Notes under the pieces: generated by a model
What the model saw: the letters and a program-made list of their open reading frames with translations, nothing else
What the model was told of the DNA's origin: nothing
Databases searched by the model: none
Source: Fodinibius roseus
GTDB lineage: Bacteria; Bacteroidota; Rhodothermia; Balneolales; Balneolaceae
Reading direction: 5' to 3'
DNA length: 64,000 nt
Assembly: GCF_900129315.1 (NCBI RefSeq)
Contig: NZ_FQUS01000009.1
Coordinates: forward strand, 124,001-188,000
Shown here: positions 23,727-33,060 of the stretch, in pieces
How positions within the stretch are numbered: position 1 is the first letter of the stretch
Layout: every line of letters starts with the position of its first letter
Program-made: the position numbers and the translations under genes

Positions 23727-25859
23727 TCATTGTACTTTAGAATCCTGGCTGATCAGAGGCAATTCAATATAAACAGTGGTCCCTTTTTCCTCTTCACTTT
23801 CGAGCCAGATACTCCCTCCGTGTGCATTCACAATCTGTTTGGAGATGGAAAGCCCGAGGCCGAATGATTGTTCACCGGAAGTGCCCTGCCGCTTGGCTTC
23901 TGTAAACATATCGAAAACTTCCTCTTTTAAATCGTTCGGAATTCCGATTCCGTTATCCTGAACCGAAAGAAGAACAGTTTCGGTCGAATGTTCCATACTC
24001 AATCGTATGGTAGAATCTCTGTGGCTAAATTTGATAGCATTACTTATCAAATTTCCGATTACCCGCTGCATCGCATCCCGATTCAGTGAGACGGTGGCAT
24101 CTCCTTCAAAATCAAGCTCTATAGTTTGCCCTTTTTCTCTGGCTCTGAACTGCAAAACATCCACGCAACGTTTAAGAAAAGGCCGCATTTCTGTACGCTC
24201 CTTTTTTTTCGATTTGTACCCGTTTTCAAGTTCCTCTAAAATATTACTATCCATGAGCTCATTGATCAGTTCCATGGCGTGATTGCTTGAATCGTGTATA
24301 AGCCCGATCATTTTCTTGTGTTCGTCCGCCAGCTTCTCATCAGAGCGAAGCATCGACGAGATTCCTTTAATGCCGGTGAGGGGATTTCTCAAATCATGAA
24401 CAACCATATTCATAATTCTGGTTATGGTTTTATTACTTTTTTCCAATTGCAATTTCTGATTGAATACCTGTTTGCTTAAATCCGCCAATTCCTGCACATT
24501 TTTTTTCGACTGTGACCAGTTGCGCCATATCAAAAAGAGAATAACAATGGTTAAAAGTGAAACAATAACTGCCATCAGAAGATACATCTCCCCTAATTCA
24601 CTTTCCCGTTGTAACCGGCCGATTTCATGCTGCTGCTCGGAAAGCCGGATTTGGGCTGCGATATCTGTTGCACCCGTATCCACTTTATTTTGCAATTTTG
24701 ATTCCTGCAGTTCCATATACTGCCGGTAGGCGGCATACTCCTGTGCCTCATTTCCTGCTCGGGCGAGCCATTTCCACCGTACCCGCCACCAACTCAGCTC
24801 TACTTTCTCACTCGAAACCTCATCCAGCCATTCCCGCGTCTGTTCCAGCTCCGTTTTGGCCTCTTTCAAACGGCCCGCGTTTACATAATATTCGGCAAGT
24901 CGCAGCCGAGTCAGCTCCGCATGCTCATTGGCATAACCACTCCGCTCGTTGATGGCAATACTCTTCTTCCAAAAACGCTCTGCTTCCTCCTCTCGCCCAA
25001 ACTCTTTATTTGACGTTCCCATATTGCCATATGCTACTCCTTTTGCCTGCTTCAGATAATGACGATGATTCGCATTTTCCGAAAATCTCCCCGATGATTC
25101 CGCCTCCTCCAACAGAGCAAGGGCCCACTCGTCGTAGTAAAGCGCACTGTCGGGCATCTGCAGTTCTCGGTAGTTAGAGGCCAGATGATGGTAATGATTG
25201 AACGTACGCCGGAACCAGGAAAAATCAGAGTGTGCGCTACAATCGGCAGATAGCCGCCAGGATCTGGAATAAAAATCGATGGATTTTCGATAGTTTTCCT
25301 GCTCATAGCTTATGCTGCCCAGCCTGCATAAATATTTTGCGGCAATGCAGGGCGCTGTTTCCGGGTTGATCATCTGCCAGCCCTGAACAAAATACCGGAT
25401 GGCCGTTCCGTACAAGTGCTGATGCTGTTGAGTCTCTCCCTTTTTTAAAAGCGCATATAAATGAAGTATATCATAGTCCGAATCATTCTGTTTTTTTTCA
25501 AACAGTTGCAGGGTGCTGTCCGCATAGGTCTCGGCCAGTGCATAGTTTTTTCTGTATTCGGAAAAATAGTAGCTGATTGCGATATATTTCCGAAACAAAT
25601 TTTCAATTTCGGGTTCCGGGGATGCCTGGGCTGCAGAGTCCAGGAAGGCTACGGGATCGGGATGCCCCGCCCAAACAAGACTGTCGACATGGGTAGAAAT
25701 TTCATCGGCCATTTGTTTAATCTCACCATCTCCATCGACGTTTTTGAAATCCTCTGAAATCATACACGAAGAAAAGACACAAATAAAAAAAAAAGCTGCA
25801 GTTGTAATTTCTGTAAAACCTGGAAAAAAGGTCCTTAAAAATTTAGCTGGTATCGTCAT
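23727..25859 (-). CDS. TPR-sensor membrane histidine kinase
   Basis: The protein has 710 residues from ATG 25859; an ATG nine codons earlier is possible. A hydrophobic export segment ends in FSSC, a possible lipobox. A TPR-rich periplasmic sensor (about 55-390) precedes a transmembrane helix (YLLMAVIVSLLTIVILFLIW, about 423-443) and a coiled coil. The kinase core follows with H-box VVHDLRNPLTGIKG, N-box LISNAIKFSH, G1 DNGIGIP, F-box VFDMF and G2 FGLGLSISKQIV. It should autophosphorylate on the H-box histidine. No response regulator is nearby, so it is an orphan kinase. It shares the TPR-sensor theme with the next two genes, suggesting one signalling locus. Confidence 0.9.
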   Translation of the reverse strand: MTIPAKFLRTFFPGFTEITTAAFFFICVFSSCMISEDFKNVDGDGEIKQMADEISTHVDSLVWAGHPDPVAFLDSAAQASPEPEIENLFRKYIAISYYFSEYRKNYALAETYADSTLQLFEKKQNDSDYDILHLYALLKKGETQQHQHLYGTAIRYFVQGWQMINPETAPCIAAKYLCRLGSISYEQENYRKSIDFYSRSWRLSADCSAHSDFSWFRRTFNHYHHLASNYRELQMPDSALYYDEWALALLEEAESSGRFSENANHRHYLKQAKGVAYGNMGTSNKEFGREEEAERFWKKSIAINERSGYANEHAELTRLRLAEYYVNAGRLKEAKTELEQTREWLDEVSSEKVELSWWRVRWKWLARAGNEAQEYAAYRQYMELQESKLQNKVDTGATDIAAQIRLSEQQHEIGRLQRESELGEMYLLMAVIVSLLTIVILFLIWRNWSQSKKNVQELADLSKQVFNQKLQLEKSNKTITRIMNMVVHDLRNPLTGIKGISSMLRSDEKLADEHKKMIGLIHDSSNHAMELINELMDSNILEELENGYKSKKKERTEMRPFLKRCVDVLQFRAREKGQTIELDFEGDATVSLNRDAMQRVIGNLISNAIKFSHRDSTIRLSMEHSTETVLLSVQDNGIGIPNDLKEEVFDMFTEAKRQGTSGEQSFGLGLSISKQIVNAHGGSIWLESEEEKGTTVYIELPLISQDSKVQ

Positions 25860-26434
25860 GATTTCTTCAAACTTTTCATCTGACATCGCTCAAGAATTAC
25901 TCCCCGCCAAAATCAGGATCATACTTTTAAGCCAACGATTTCAAAAATCGTATCTCTTCACTCCCGTTATTTAATTAGTCTCGCCTTAAGAAGTCCTTTT
26001 TAGAAAATTTCACAGAGGGAAAAGCCATGGTTGGAGCTTTTTAAGTTAATATTTTATTTTCCTGTTTGCTCCATCCGCCGGTTGGCAGTTTTATCCATCA
26101 TAAACTACGATATTTTAAGTGTTATGCAAGGGTTTTCTTTTAAAATCCCAATACCAATCCTTACTGGTAGAGATGTTCTCCAACGTGCATATCCAGTACT
26201 AATTTACCCGGAGCAGATGGAGCAAAATCATCAAGCCAAAAATAAATAATGCCTGATTTATACTTAGATCCTTATGTTAAAAAAAAATCCCCATAATTGC
26301 TATTATGGGTTACAATGGCCCGGCTTTTATTCACTGAAAACATTTATAATCATGTTAGGCGCTGTCGACCGGTCACAAATATTCCGGTTGTTTTCCGGAT
26401 GGATTAGACTGGAATATAAGCGGCAGAGAAGTAG
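25860..26434. other. Intergenic region upstream of the sensor kinase
   Basis: About 575 bp with no credible gene. It holds the promoter region of the kinase on its left side and the peroxiredoxin terminator (26278-26309) on its right. Short frames here have no protein-like features. Confidence 0.5.
26278..26309 (-). terminator. Intrinsic terminator for the peroxiredoxin gene
   Basis: Read on the minus strand, CCCATAAT (complement of 26302-26309) pairs with ATTATGGG (complement of 26290-26297) around a 4-nt loop. It runs into GATTTTTTTTT. It lies about 125 bp past the stop of the gene at 26435. Confidence 0.75.
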
Positions 26435-26905
26435 TCAATGGTTCGCAGAAAGCATTTCTTGAACAGCTTTGAAGTCGGGCAGCTTTCCGGAATCCTCCAG
26501 TACTTCCCGGTGCCGAATGATCCCCTCCCTGTCAATAACAAAGACTGCGCGCCTTGATACGCCTTTCATCCCATAATAATCATCCTGCAATACCTGGTAA
26601 CGCCGTGAGACTTTCTTATTAAAGTCACTCAGCAGTATGAAATTCAGGTTTTCGGATTTTTTTAGTACCCCCAGCGTAAAAAAGCTGTCTACGCTGATTG
26701 CGATGACGGTAGCACTGAGGGCATTATACATTTTCATGTTATCACGGGTTGTGCAAAGCTCTTTGGTACAAACATCTGAAAAGGCCAGCGGGAAGAACAG
26801 CAGTACGACCTTCCTTTTTCCTTGAAAATCGGCCAGTGATACCTCCTCACCCTCTGTATCGGGGAGCGTAAAATCTGGGGCTTGTGTGTTTTTTTCAGGA
26901 GTCAT
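26435..26905 (-). CDS. Peroxiredoxin (AhpC/TSA family, AhpE/BCP-like)
   Basis: The protein has 156 residues with the thioredoxin-fold peroxiredoxin layout: APDFTLPDTEGEEVSLADF, then FFPLAFSDVCTKELCT in which the first Cys (about 47) is the peroxidatic residue. A second Cys lies five residues later (about 52), so an atypical 2-Cys mechanism is possible. The conserved Arg appears in GVSRRAVFVID. The enzyme reduces hydrogen peroxide and organic hydroperoxides in the cytoplasm. It stands alone with its own terminator downstream. Confidence 0.92.
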   Translation of the reverse strand: MTPEKNTQAPDFTLPDTEGEEVSLADFQGKRKVVLLFFPLAFSDVCTKELCTTRDNMKMYNALSATVIAISVDSFFTLGVLKKSENLNFILLSDFNKKVSRRYQVLQDDYYGMKGVSRRAVFVIDREGIIRHREVLEDSGKLPDFKAVQEMLSANH

Positions 26906-26982
26906 GAACTTAAATAAGATGTATTATAACAAGGTTAAGAGATTAGAAAGTCCACCGGCAGTCGACCTCCAAATCAATTGTT

Positions 26983-27088
26983 AGAAGACTTTGAAAAACC
27001 AGGGATTTTGTCAAGGTCAAGCTCCGGAAAGGTTGTCCTCGCAGCATATAGCTCATATGTGAGTATTTCAACCGACCGATAACGCCGG
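26983..27088 (+). repeat. Interspersed intergenic repeat, copy 2
   Basis: About 106 bp homologous to 490-585 and to the reverse complement of 59907-60013. It includes TCCTCGCAGCAT, AGCTCATATGTGAG and TTTCAACCGACC-ATAACGCCG. It lies between the peroxiredoxin gene and the membrane protein gene at 27186 and has no shared reading frame. Confidence 0.75.
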
Positions 27089-27185
27089 AATTAAGCAAAA
27101 ATAATAAATAGTGTTTGTGGAGCAATGCCGGATTAATACTCTAAGGCTCATGCCAAGGGATAATGTAATAACTCAAAACCAATGA

Positions 27186-27797
27186 TCAGTTGTTATGGGC
27201 ATATTTATAGCCCAGTACAGTGGTTACAATCCCCCCCGCAAGCACCAGTTTCCAGAGCCAGGACAACGATTCCCTGGCTTCCGCCGAAAAACTCCAAAAC
27301 AAAATATAAGCCAGAAAAAATAAACCTATGCCTGCCAATATGATGACATATGTCCGTGAGCGATAGCTATAGAGACCGTACATCATGAGAGAGACCATCA
27401 ACGCTCCTCCCTGGTAGAGGAAAAACATCCATTTTTTCAAGACAATGCTATCATATACAAAAAAATATGAGATGATGATAAAGAGTGGTAGGGCCGTATA
27501 AATTAGGGGAAATTGAGCGAATACAGGCTTCGATTCCCGTATGAATATGGCTAAGGCACTAAGTATAAAAGCAAGGCAGATCAAATGTCCCCATTCAACT
27601 ATAAAATCAACTACGGCTGTAACGGCCGAGGTAGCAAAAAATCCGCCAATGACAGCTGTTGCCTCCATAAAAGTAAATATAAAGGCCGCAATAGTGAGCC
27701 CCAGAAATTTAAGGCGTCCCCTGCCCTGTGCAAACTTTATAAGTTCAAAAGCGGCATAACCGCTTGTCAACATAAGCAAAATATCAAACCACAGCAT
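27186..27797 (-). CDS. Integral membrane protein of unknown function
   Basis: The 203-residue protein has about seven hydrophobic helices spread over its length (LWFDILLMLTSGYAA, FLGLTIAAFIFTFM, LICLAFILSALAIFI, FPLIYTALPLFIIISYFF, and others), short loops and no cysteine or catalytic motif. Length and topology resemble 7TM bacterial membrane proteins of unknown role. It starts 14 bp downstream of the DinB-like gene and is probably co-transcribed with it and nuoI. No function can be assigned. Confidence 0.75.
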   Translation of the reverse strand: MLWFDILLMLTSGYAAFELIKFAQGRGRLKFLGLTIAAFIFTFMEATAVIGGFFATSAVTAVVDFIVEWGHLICLAFILSALAIFIRESKPVFAQFPLIYTALPLFIIISYFFVYDSIVLKKWMFFLYQGGALMVSLMMYGLYSYRSRTYVIILAGIGLFFLAYILFWSFSAEARESLSWLWKLVLAGGIVTTVLGYKYAHNN

Positions 27798-27811
27798 AGA
27801 TAAGCACCGGC

Positions 27812-28384
27812 CTATGTATTGTTAACGGGATCTTCCCCGTTTTTCTGCTGTCTCTGTTGGCGCTGTTGTATTTCCCTCTTGGTTTCTTTTTCCTTGCTGT
27901 ACTCCATAACCTGACTGGCAATATTTTTTAACATGCCCCGCTCAAAGCGGATCATCTGCTGCATCAGGTGAACCAATAAAAGTTGTTGATTATCGTTATA
28001 AATAGTTGTTTCCCAATCTATTAGAGGTATATTCTTCATGGCATTAACAACGCCGGCCCGGTGCTTCGAAATTTTCTTGAGAACCTTCTGTATATCCTCA
28101 ATCTCCCCGTCAAAATCAAAGCTCTCTTCAAAATGCGCGAATTTGTCTACATGAGTGGGACGCTCGCTGTTGAGAGCATCTTCGAGGATGGAACGATAGT
28201 AGGAGGTCTGGGCATGGTCAATGAGCAACAGGATTTCTCCAATGGACCGCTTGCCGGGCGGGGACTGGTCGTAAGGGACGCTTTCAATCACATACTGGAG
28301 GGCATCAGCTTCGTCTTGCAGATACGCGGCATCTTCAATCAGCCGCGTTACCTCTTCCCGGGAAACTTTTTGGTCAGCCATCAT
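27812..28384 (-). CDS. DinB-like helical protein
   Basis: The protein has 190 residues and may start at the second Met. It is all-helical, with PPGKRSIGEILLLIDHAQTS near residues 40-60. This resembles the start of DinB/YfiT four-helix bundles (W-S-ie-l-HL-d-e), where a His contributes to a metal site. Only one such His (H57) stands out, so metal binding is uncertain. The C-terminal 30 residues are Gln/Lys/Glu-rich and probably disordered. It sits 6 bp downstream of nuoI on the same strand. Confidence 0.6.
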   Translation of the reverse strand: MMADQKVSREEVTRLIEDAAYLQDEADALQYVIESVPYDQSPPGKRSIGEILLLIDHAQTSYYRSILEDALNSERPTHVDKFAHFEESFDFDGEIEDIQKVLKKISKHRAGVVNAMKNIPLIDWETTIYNDNQQLLLVHLMQQMIRFERGMLKNIASQVMEYSKEKETKREIQQRQQRQQKNGEDPVNNT

Positions 28385-28390
28385 CTTTTA

Positions 28391-29089
28391 CTATCGTGCC
28401 CAGGGTGATTCGGCTTCAACATTGTCATTATGTTCTTGTTGTTCAAGCATTTCTACCAACGAGAGACCGGAATTAAACTCACGGTCGCGATCGCGCACGG
28501 AATGGATATTGTTCTCTTCCTGGAAATCCCAGAACTGGCCAAACTGCCGGTTTCGGTAATTTCGCAGAAAATCCAGTCGTTCTTTGAGGTCCTCTTTAGG
28601 AACCAGCAGTCGCTGTTTGTCATAAATAGCCTCTTCCCTTGATTCAAAAACAATATCATAATCTTTACTCATGACGATCGCTTCCTCGGGACAAACCTCT
28701 TCGCAGTAGCCGCAGTAGATACAGCGCAGCATGTTAATTTCAAAGAAGTCGGGATAACGCTCTTTGGGATCATCCGAGTCTTCATTGGCCTGCATGCTGA
28801 TAGCCAGCGGGGGACAAGCACGGGCACAAAGTCCGCATGCTACACATCGCTCTTTCCCTTCGTCTTCAACCAAAACAGGGCGGCCGCGAAAAATAGCCGG
28901 AGGGTCCCACTTTTCTTCGGGATAGCGCAGGGTAACTTTAGGCAGAAACATCTGCTTCAGGGTATACCAAAGCGCTTTAAAAATTTCGGGCAGATATAAA
29001 TTTTCCAAAAAAGATAACTCGCGCTCGCGCTCAAAATTTTCATTGAGCGTATTGGCACGCGGCTGTTCTAAATTTTGCGGTGCTGCCAT
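28391..29089 (-). CDS. nuoI: NADH-quinone oxidoreductase subunit I (NuoI), 2x[4Fe-4S]
   Basis: The protein has 232 residues with two [4Fe-4S] ferredoxin motifs: C82-VA-C85-GL-C88-ARA-C92-P and C123-IY-C126-GY-C129-EEV-C133-P. The order [16 protein letters not shown] followed by IYDKQRLL is characteristic of NuoI rather than of other ferredoxins. It relays electrons in the peripheral arm of complex I. It is longer than most NuoI because of polar N- and C-terminal extensions. No other nuo gene is in the window, so the complex I genes are scattered in this genome or this is an extra copy. Confidence 0.88.
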   Translation of the reverse strand: MAAPQNLEQPRANTLNENFERERELSFLENLYLPEIFKALWYTLKQMFLPKVTLRYPEEKWDPPAIFRGRPVLVEDEGKERCVACGLCARACPPLAISMQANEDSDDPKERYPDFFEINMLRCIYCGYCEEVCPEEAIVMSKDYDIVFESREEAIYDKQRLLVPKEDLKERLDFLRNYRNRQFGQFWDFQEENNIHSVRDRDREFNSGLSLVEMLEQQEHNDNVEAESPWAR

Positions 29090-29176
29090 TGGTCTTCTTT
29101 TAAGAAATAGTGGTTATAGCTCTGTTTACTATTGAGTGGAAAATAACTCATTAAATGATTCCCATCAAAGGTAAAA

Positions 29177-30484
29177 TCATTTCTTTTTAAACGTCATTGT
29201 TATTGGCACTCCTTCAAAGCCGTACTCCTCCCGGATTTTGTTCTCAATATAACGCCGGTAATTGGCCGGTAGCTCTTCGGGGATATTCATAAAAAACTTG
29301 AACACCGGGGGACTTGTTTTCACTTGTGTGCCGTATTTAATCTTAAGCGGCACTCTCCTTCGGATAGGCAGCGGCTTTTCTTTAAGAATTCGGCCGATAA
29401 AGTCGTTTAGTTCAGGAGTGCTGATTTTCTTTTTACGCTCCTCAAGTACCCGATCGGCCACGGTTATGACTTTGTGGATTCGCTGTCCACTTAATGCAGA
29501 AATGGAGACAATGGGAACATATTCCATCATAGGTGCACGACTGTAGATATATTCTTCAAATTCCTTGTGGATATTCGTGTCCTTGTCAGGCACCAGATCC
29601 CATTTATTGAGTACGATGACAATGCCCTTGTTGTATTTTTCGGCTTCCCGGAGGATATGCTTGTCCTGAGCTTCGAATCCCCGCATAGCATCAAGCATCA
29701 GAATGGCCACGTCACACTCCTTGATAGCCCGGTCTGTGCGAACCGTACTATAGAACTCCACATTTTCCTTGACCTTTCGCTTTTTTCGGAGTCCCGCCGT
29801 ATCAACAAGGATATAGTCCTTGCCTTCATACGTCAGTTTGCTGTTTATAGAGTCGCGCGTAGTTCCGGGGATATCGGTCACAATACACCGTTCATGATTC
29901 AGCAGTGCATTGACAAAGCTGCTTTTTCCCACATTGGGTCGGCCCACAACAGCCAGTTTCGGCGTCGTTGTTTCCGGTACTTCTTTTTCCTCCGGCAGGC
30001 GCGATACGAGCTCATCCAGTAGGTCTCCGGTGCCCCTGCCGTTGACTGCGGAGATGGGATAAAGTTCCTCAAAACCCAATTCATAGAATTCGGTGGCGTT
30101 GAGCGTTCGCTCATCATTATCGGCTTTATTGGGGACGAGGAGCACAGGCTTATCCTGCTTGCGAAGTAATTCAGCCACCGCTTTATCCAGGCTGGTAATC
30201 CCTCCCTCGGTGTCGACGACAAAAAGGATCACATCGGATTCCGCAATGGCAATGTGAACCTGCTCCCGGATCCCCTCCACCACCACGTCTGTGGCGTCTG
30301 GCAAATAACCGCCGGTGTCGATCACGTTAAATCGACGTCCGTTCCAAAACGATTCGCCATAGTGGCGATCGCGTGTTACACCATATTCGTCATCAACGAT
30401 CGCCTTGCGGCTGCCGATAAGACGGTTAAAGATAGTAGACTTGCCGACATTGGGTCGGCCTACAATTGAAACTACGGGAAGCAT
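29177..30484 (-). CDS. der: Ribosome biogenesis GTPase Der (EngA)
   Basis: The protein has 435 residues and the diagnostic double GTPase layout. Domain 1 has GRPNVGKST, DTGGY and NKAD; domain 2 has GRPNVGKSS, DTAGL and NKWD. A C-terminal KH-like domain (about 350-435: GRILKEKPLPIRRRVPLKI, then YGTQVKTSPPVFKFF) completes it. Der is an essential factor for 50S subunit maturation. The length matches the family. It is separately transcribed from the nuoI cluster, about 90 bp upstream on the same strand. Confidence 0.97.
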   Translation of the reverse strand: MLPVVSIVGRPNVGKSTIFNRLIGSRKAIVDDEYGVTRDRHYGESFWNGRRFNVIDTGGYLPDATDVVVEGIREQVHIAIAESDVILFVVDTEGGITSLDKAVAELLRKQDKPVLLVPNKADNDERTLNATEFYELGFEELYPISAVNGRGTGDLLDELVSRLPEEKEVPETTTPKLAVVGRPNVGKSSFVNALLNHERCIVTDIPGTTRDSINSKLTYEGKDYILVDTAGLRKKRKVKENVEFYSTVRTDRAIKECDVAILMLDAMRGFEAQDKHILREAEKYNKGIVIVLNKWDLVPDKDTNIHKEFEEYIYSRAPMMEYVPIVSISALSGQRIHKVITVADRVLEERKKKISTPELNDFIGRILKEKPLPIRRRVPLKIKYGTQVKTSPPVFKFFMNIPEELPANYRRYIENKIREEYGFEGVPITMTFKKK

Positions 30485-30569
30485 GTGGACTTTAGTCTAA
30501 ATATATTTGATATTGTTTTGTCACCGAAGAAAATAACGAATTAACTGCTTAAAGTAGAGTACTAACTCT

Positions 30570-30806
30570 ATGTTACAAACCTTTTATAACAGTTTTGGAT
30601 TTCTGGGATCCATTTCGATCTCATTTCTTATTTTTATTTGCTTTATTTTTTGGTTAGCTGGCGTTGCGGGCATTACACAGCTCAAAAATGACCGTACAAA
30701 ACCCGTAAAACTTTTTTTTTCGGTCTTGTTTCCACCCTATCCTATTATCTGGATCTTTTGGGACATGTACACTCAAAGCCAGCTGATGAAAGAAGATCAA
30801 CTCTGA
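30570..30806 (+). CDS. Small two-helix membrane protein of unknown function
   Basis: The 78-residue protein has two hydrophobic segments (FLGSISISFLIFICFIFWLAG and FFSVLFPPYPIIWIFWDMYT) joined by a basic linker (QLKNDRTKPVK) and a charged tail. It is divergent from der with 85 bp between them. The size and regular topology support a real gene, but no family is recognised. Confidence 0.6.
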   Translation: MLQTFYNSFGFLGSISISFLIFICFIFWLAGVAGITQLKNDRTKPVKLFFSVLFPPYPIIWIFWDMYTQSQLMKEDQL

Positions 30807-30850
30807 AAAACAGCTGTCCTTCACATGGTTAAACGATTATTGGTGGACTC

Positions 30851-30985
30851 GGAAACCGGGGATTTTTTGCCACTATCAAAACCTTAGCGAATTCAAAACC
30901 GCAGTATGTATAATCAAGTGCAGGGATATGAAAGGCGGGAATGCACAGGTTGACCAAAAGAACGGTTTTATATAGCTCTCATGTA
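30851..30985 (+). repeat. Degenerate relative of the interspersed repeat
   Basis: GGAAACCGGGGATTTT (30851-30866) is identical to 16 bases of copy 1, and CAAAAGAACGGTTTT with TATAGCTC…CATGT near 30955-30985 resembles parts of copies 2 and 4. The middle is diverged, so this is a decayed or partial member. It lies between the small membrane protein gene and the thymidine kinase gene. Confidence 0.4.
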
Positions 30986-31085
30986 TCTATTGACAGGAAA
31001 TATTTTCAGTCTTTTTATTTCTAATGATACACAGATATATTCCATGCATTAACAGACACTACCAGAAATACTCACCATAAATGTT

Positions 31086-31727
31086 ATGCTCAATGAACCG
31101 TCATTTGTCCCAGAGCATCTTGGATGGATCGAAGTGATCTGCGGGGGCATGTTCAGTGGAAAGACCGAAGAGCTCATTCGTCGCGCGAAGCGTGCGCATA
31201 TAGCGGGACAAAAAGTTGTCATCGTAAAGCCTAAAATGGATAACAGGTACAGTGATGAAGATATTGTATCCCACAACGAGAATGTCCTGCCCGGACTGGT
31301 GGTCGATACCGCCGATCAGATGGTGCTGCTGACCGGAGATGCTCAGGTTATCTGTATTGACGAGGCGCAATTTTTCGATGATCAATTGATCAGTGTAGCA
31401 AATACACTCGCAAATGACGGTAAACGGATTATTGTAGCGGGACTGGATATGGATTTTGAAGGACGTCCTTTTGAGCCCATGCCCAGGCTATTGGCTATTG
31501 CCGAATATGTGACCAAGCTTCATGCCATTTGTGCAGAAAGCGGTACAATGGCTCACTATTCACAACGGGTCGTTGACAATGATAATCGCATGCTTGTGGG
31601 TGAAACCGACGCCTACGAACCGCGGGCACGCCACTGTTTTCGTCCCCCGGTCGACCAGCGACGGGGTAAGGCCGTCCCGCCCCTGACCAGGGGAAATCCC
31701 AATAATGATTCCAGCCCTTCATCATGA
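31086..31727 (+). CDS. tdk: Thymidine kinase (type II) with degraded zinc site
   Basis: The protein has 213 residues. The P-loop is GGMFSGKT (20-27), the Walker B/lid element is IDEAQFF (91-97), and the thymidine-binding segment includes [11 protein letters not shown]. It phosphorylates thymidine in the salvage pathway. Type II enzymes normally hold a structural zinc with two Cys pairs. Here C149-A-E-S152 and A181-R-H-C184 show that one Cys of each pair is lost. The C-terminal 25 residues are polar. Its stop overlaps the nucleoside transporter start (ATGA), giving a neat salvage operon. Confidence 0.93.
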   Translation: MLNEPSFVPEHLGWIEVICGGMFSGKTEELIRRAKRAHIAGQKVVIVKPKMDNRYSDEDIVSHNENVLPGLVVDTADQMVLLTGDAQVICIDEAQFFDDQLISVANTLANDGKRIIVAGLDMDFEGRPFEPMPRLLAIAEYVTKLHAICAESGTMAHYSQRVVDNDNRMLVGETDAYEPRARHCFRPPVDQRRGKAVPPLTRGNPNNDSSPSS

Positions 31728-33058
31728 TTGACATTCTACGCGGGATTTTAGGAATGGCGGCTATTATAGCCATTGCTTTGGCTTTCAGCAGGAATAAAAA
31801 AGAAATTAACTGGCAGCTTGTCGGTACGGGGCTCAGCTTGCAGTTCGTACTGGCCGTCTTTATTTTAAAAGGCCGGAATATGGCGGAATACTGGTCGCCA
31901 CTCGGCTGGCCGAAAGATTTCTTCAGCTGGGTTTCCTCCTTCTTTGTAATCGTCCTCGATTTTACCACCGAAGGGGCCGAATTTATATTTGGGGACCTTG
32001 CCCTGAGTCCCGGCATGGACGACAGCATGGGTAACTTTTTTGCTTTCCAGGTGCTTCCAACCATCATCTTTTTTGCCTCCCTGACAGCTATCCTGTATCA
32101 CTATGGTATCCTGCAGCGGTTGGTACAATATATGGCAAAAGGCATGCAAAGACTAATGGGGACTTCCGGGGCCGAGTCGCTGTCCGTGATTTCGAATATT
32201 TTTGTGGGACAGACGGAAGCCCCGCTTGTGGTTGAGCCGTATATCAAAAAAATGACCAAGTCAGAACTGCTGGCTGTTATGACCGGAGGAATGGCCACTA
32301 TTGCGGGGGGAGTCATGGCTGCTTACGTACAAATGCTGGGCAACTCCTATGCCCAGGCACATGAGGTTTCGCTGGATGTAGGCCGTTTGATGTTTGCCGA
32401 ACAGCTCCTTGGGGCGAGCCTGATGGCAGCCCCTGCCGCCCTGGTGATTGCCAAAATACTTTATCCGGAGACAGATGAGCCCGCAACCTCAGGAGAAGTG
32501 AAGATAGAGGTTGAGCAGACGGATGCCAACGGTATTGACGCCGCTGCAACCGGGGCGGCGACAGGACTAAAATTAGCTGCAAATGTTGGTGCTATGTTAT
32601 TGGCTTTCATTGCGTTATTAGCTATGGGAAATTATTTTTTAGAAAGATTCGGTAATCTTACGGGCTTGAATGCGGTAATACCGGAAGGAAGCCTTCGCAT
32701 TGAGACGCTCCTGGGATGGCTGTTGGCGCCCGTTGCTTTTATTGTGGGAGTGCCCTGGGCCGATGCAGTGAATATGGGATCGCTGCTTGGAACAAAAGTC
32801 GTGCTCAATGAGTTTGTAGCATACCTTCAGCTTTCCGATATGGTCGGTAACGCGAGCCTAAGCCCCAAAACCATTACGATGGCTACGTTTGCCTTGTGTG
32901 GTTTTGCAAATTTTTCATCCATAGCGATTCAGATCGGCGGTATTGGCGGCCTGGCTCCCAGTCGCAAGTCGGAACTGGCTCAATTTGGTCTTAAAGCTGT
33001 TTTAGCAGGTACGTTAGCCAATTTAATGACTGCAACGATAGCCGGAATGTTATTCTAA
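31724..33058 (+). CDS. Concentrative nucleoside transporter (NupC/CNT family)
   Basis: The 444-residue inner-membrane protein has CNT signatures: [20 protein letters not shown] in the re-entrant loop/TM region, [19 protein letters not shown], and near the C-terminus [20 protein letters not shown]. It imports nucleosides with sodium or protons. Translation is coupled to the upstream thymidine kinase by a 4-bp ATGA overlap, so uptake and phosphorylation of thymidine are genetically linked. The ppiC-like gene follows after 2 bp. Confidence 0.94.
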   Translation: MIDILRGILGMAAIIAIALAFSRNKKEINWQLVGTGLSLQFVLAVFILKGRNMAEYWSPLGWPKDFFSWVSSFFVIVLDFTTEGAEFIFGDLALSPGMDDSMGNFFAFQVLPTIIFFASLTAILYHYGILQRLVQYMAKGMQRLMGTSGAESLSVISNIFVGQTEAPLVVEPYIKKMTKSELLAVMTGGMATIAGGVMAAYVQMLGNSYAQAHEVSLDVGRLMFAEQLLGASLMAAPAALVIAKILYPETDEPATSGEVKIEVEQTDANGIDAAATGAATGLKLAANVGAMLLAFIALLAMGNYFLERFGNLTGLNAVIPEGSLRIETLLGWLLAPVAFIVGVPWADAVNMGSLLGTKVVLNEFVAYLQLSDMVGNASLSPKTITMATFALCGFANFSSIAIQIGGIGGLAPSRKSELAQFGLKAVLAGTLANLMTATIAGMLF

Positions 33059-33060
33059 TT

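Noticed and set aside
26031-26249. 72-codon plus-strand frame upstream of the peroxiredoxin terminator
   Set aside because: No ribosome-binding site, no recognisable features and AT-driven composition.
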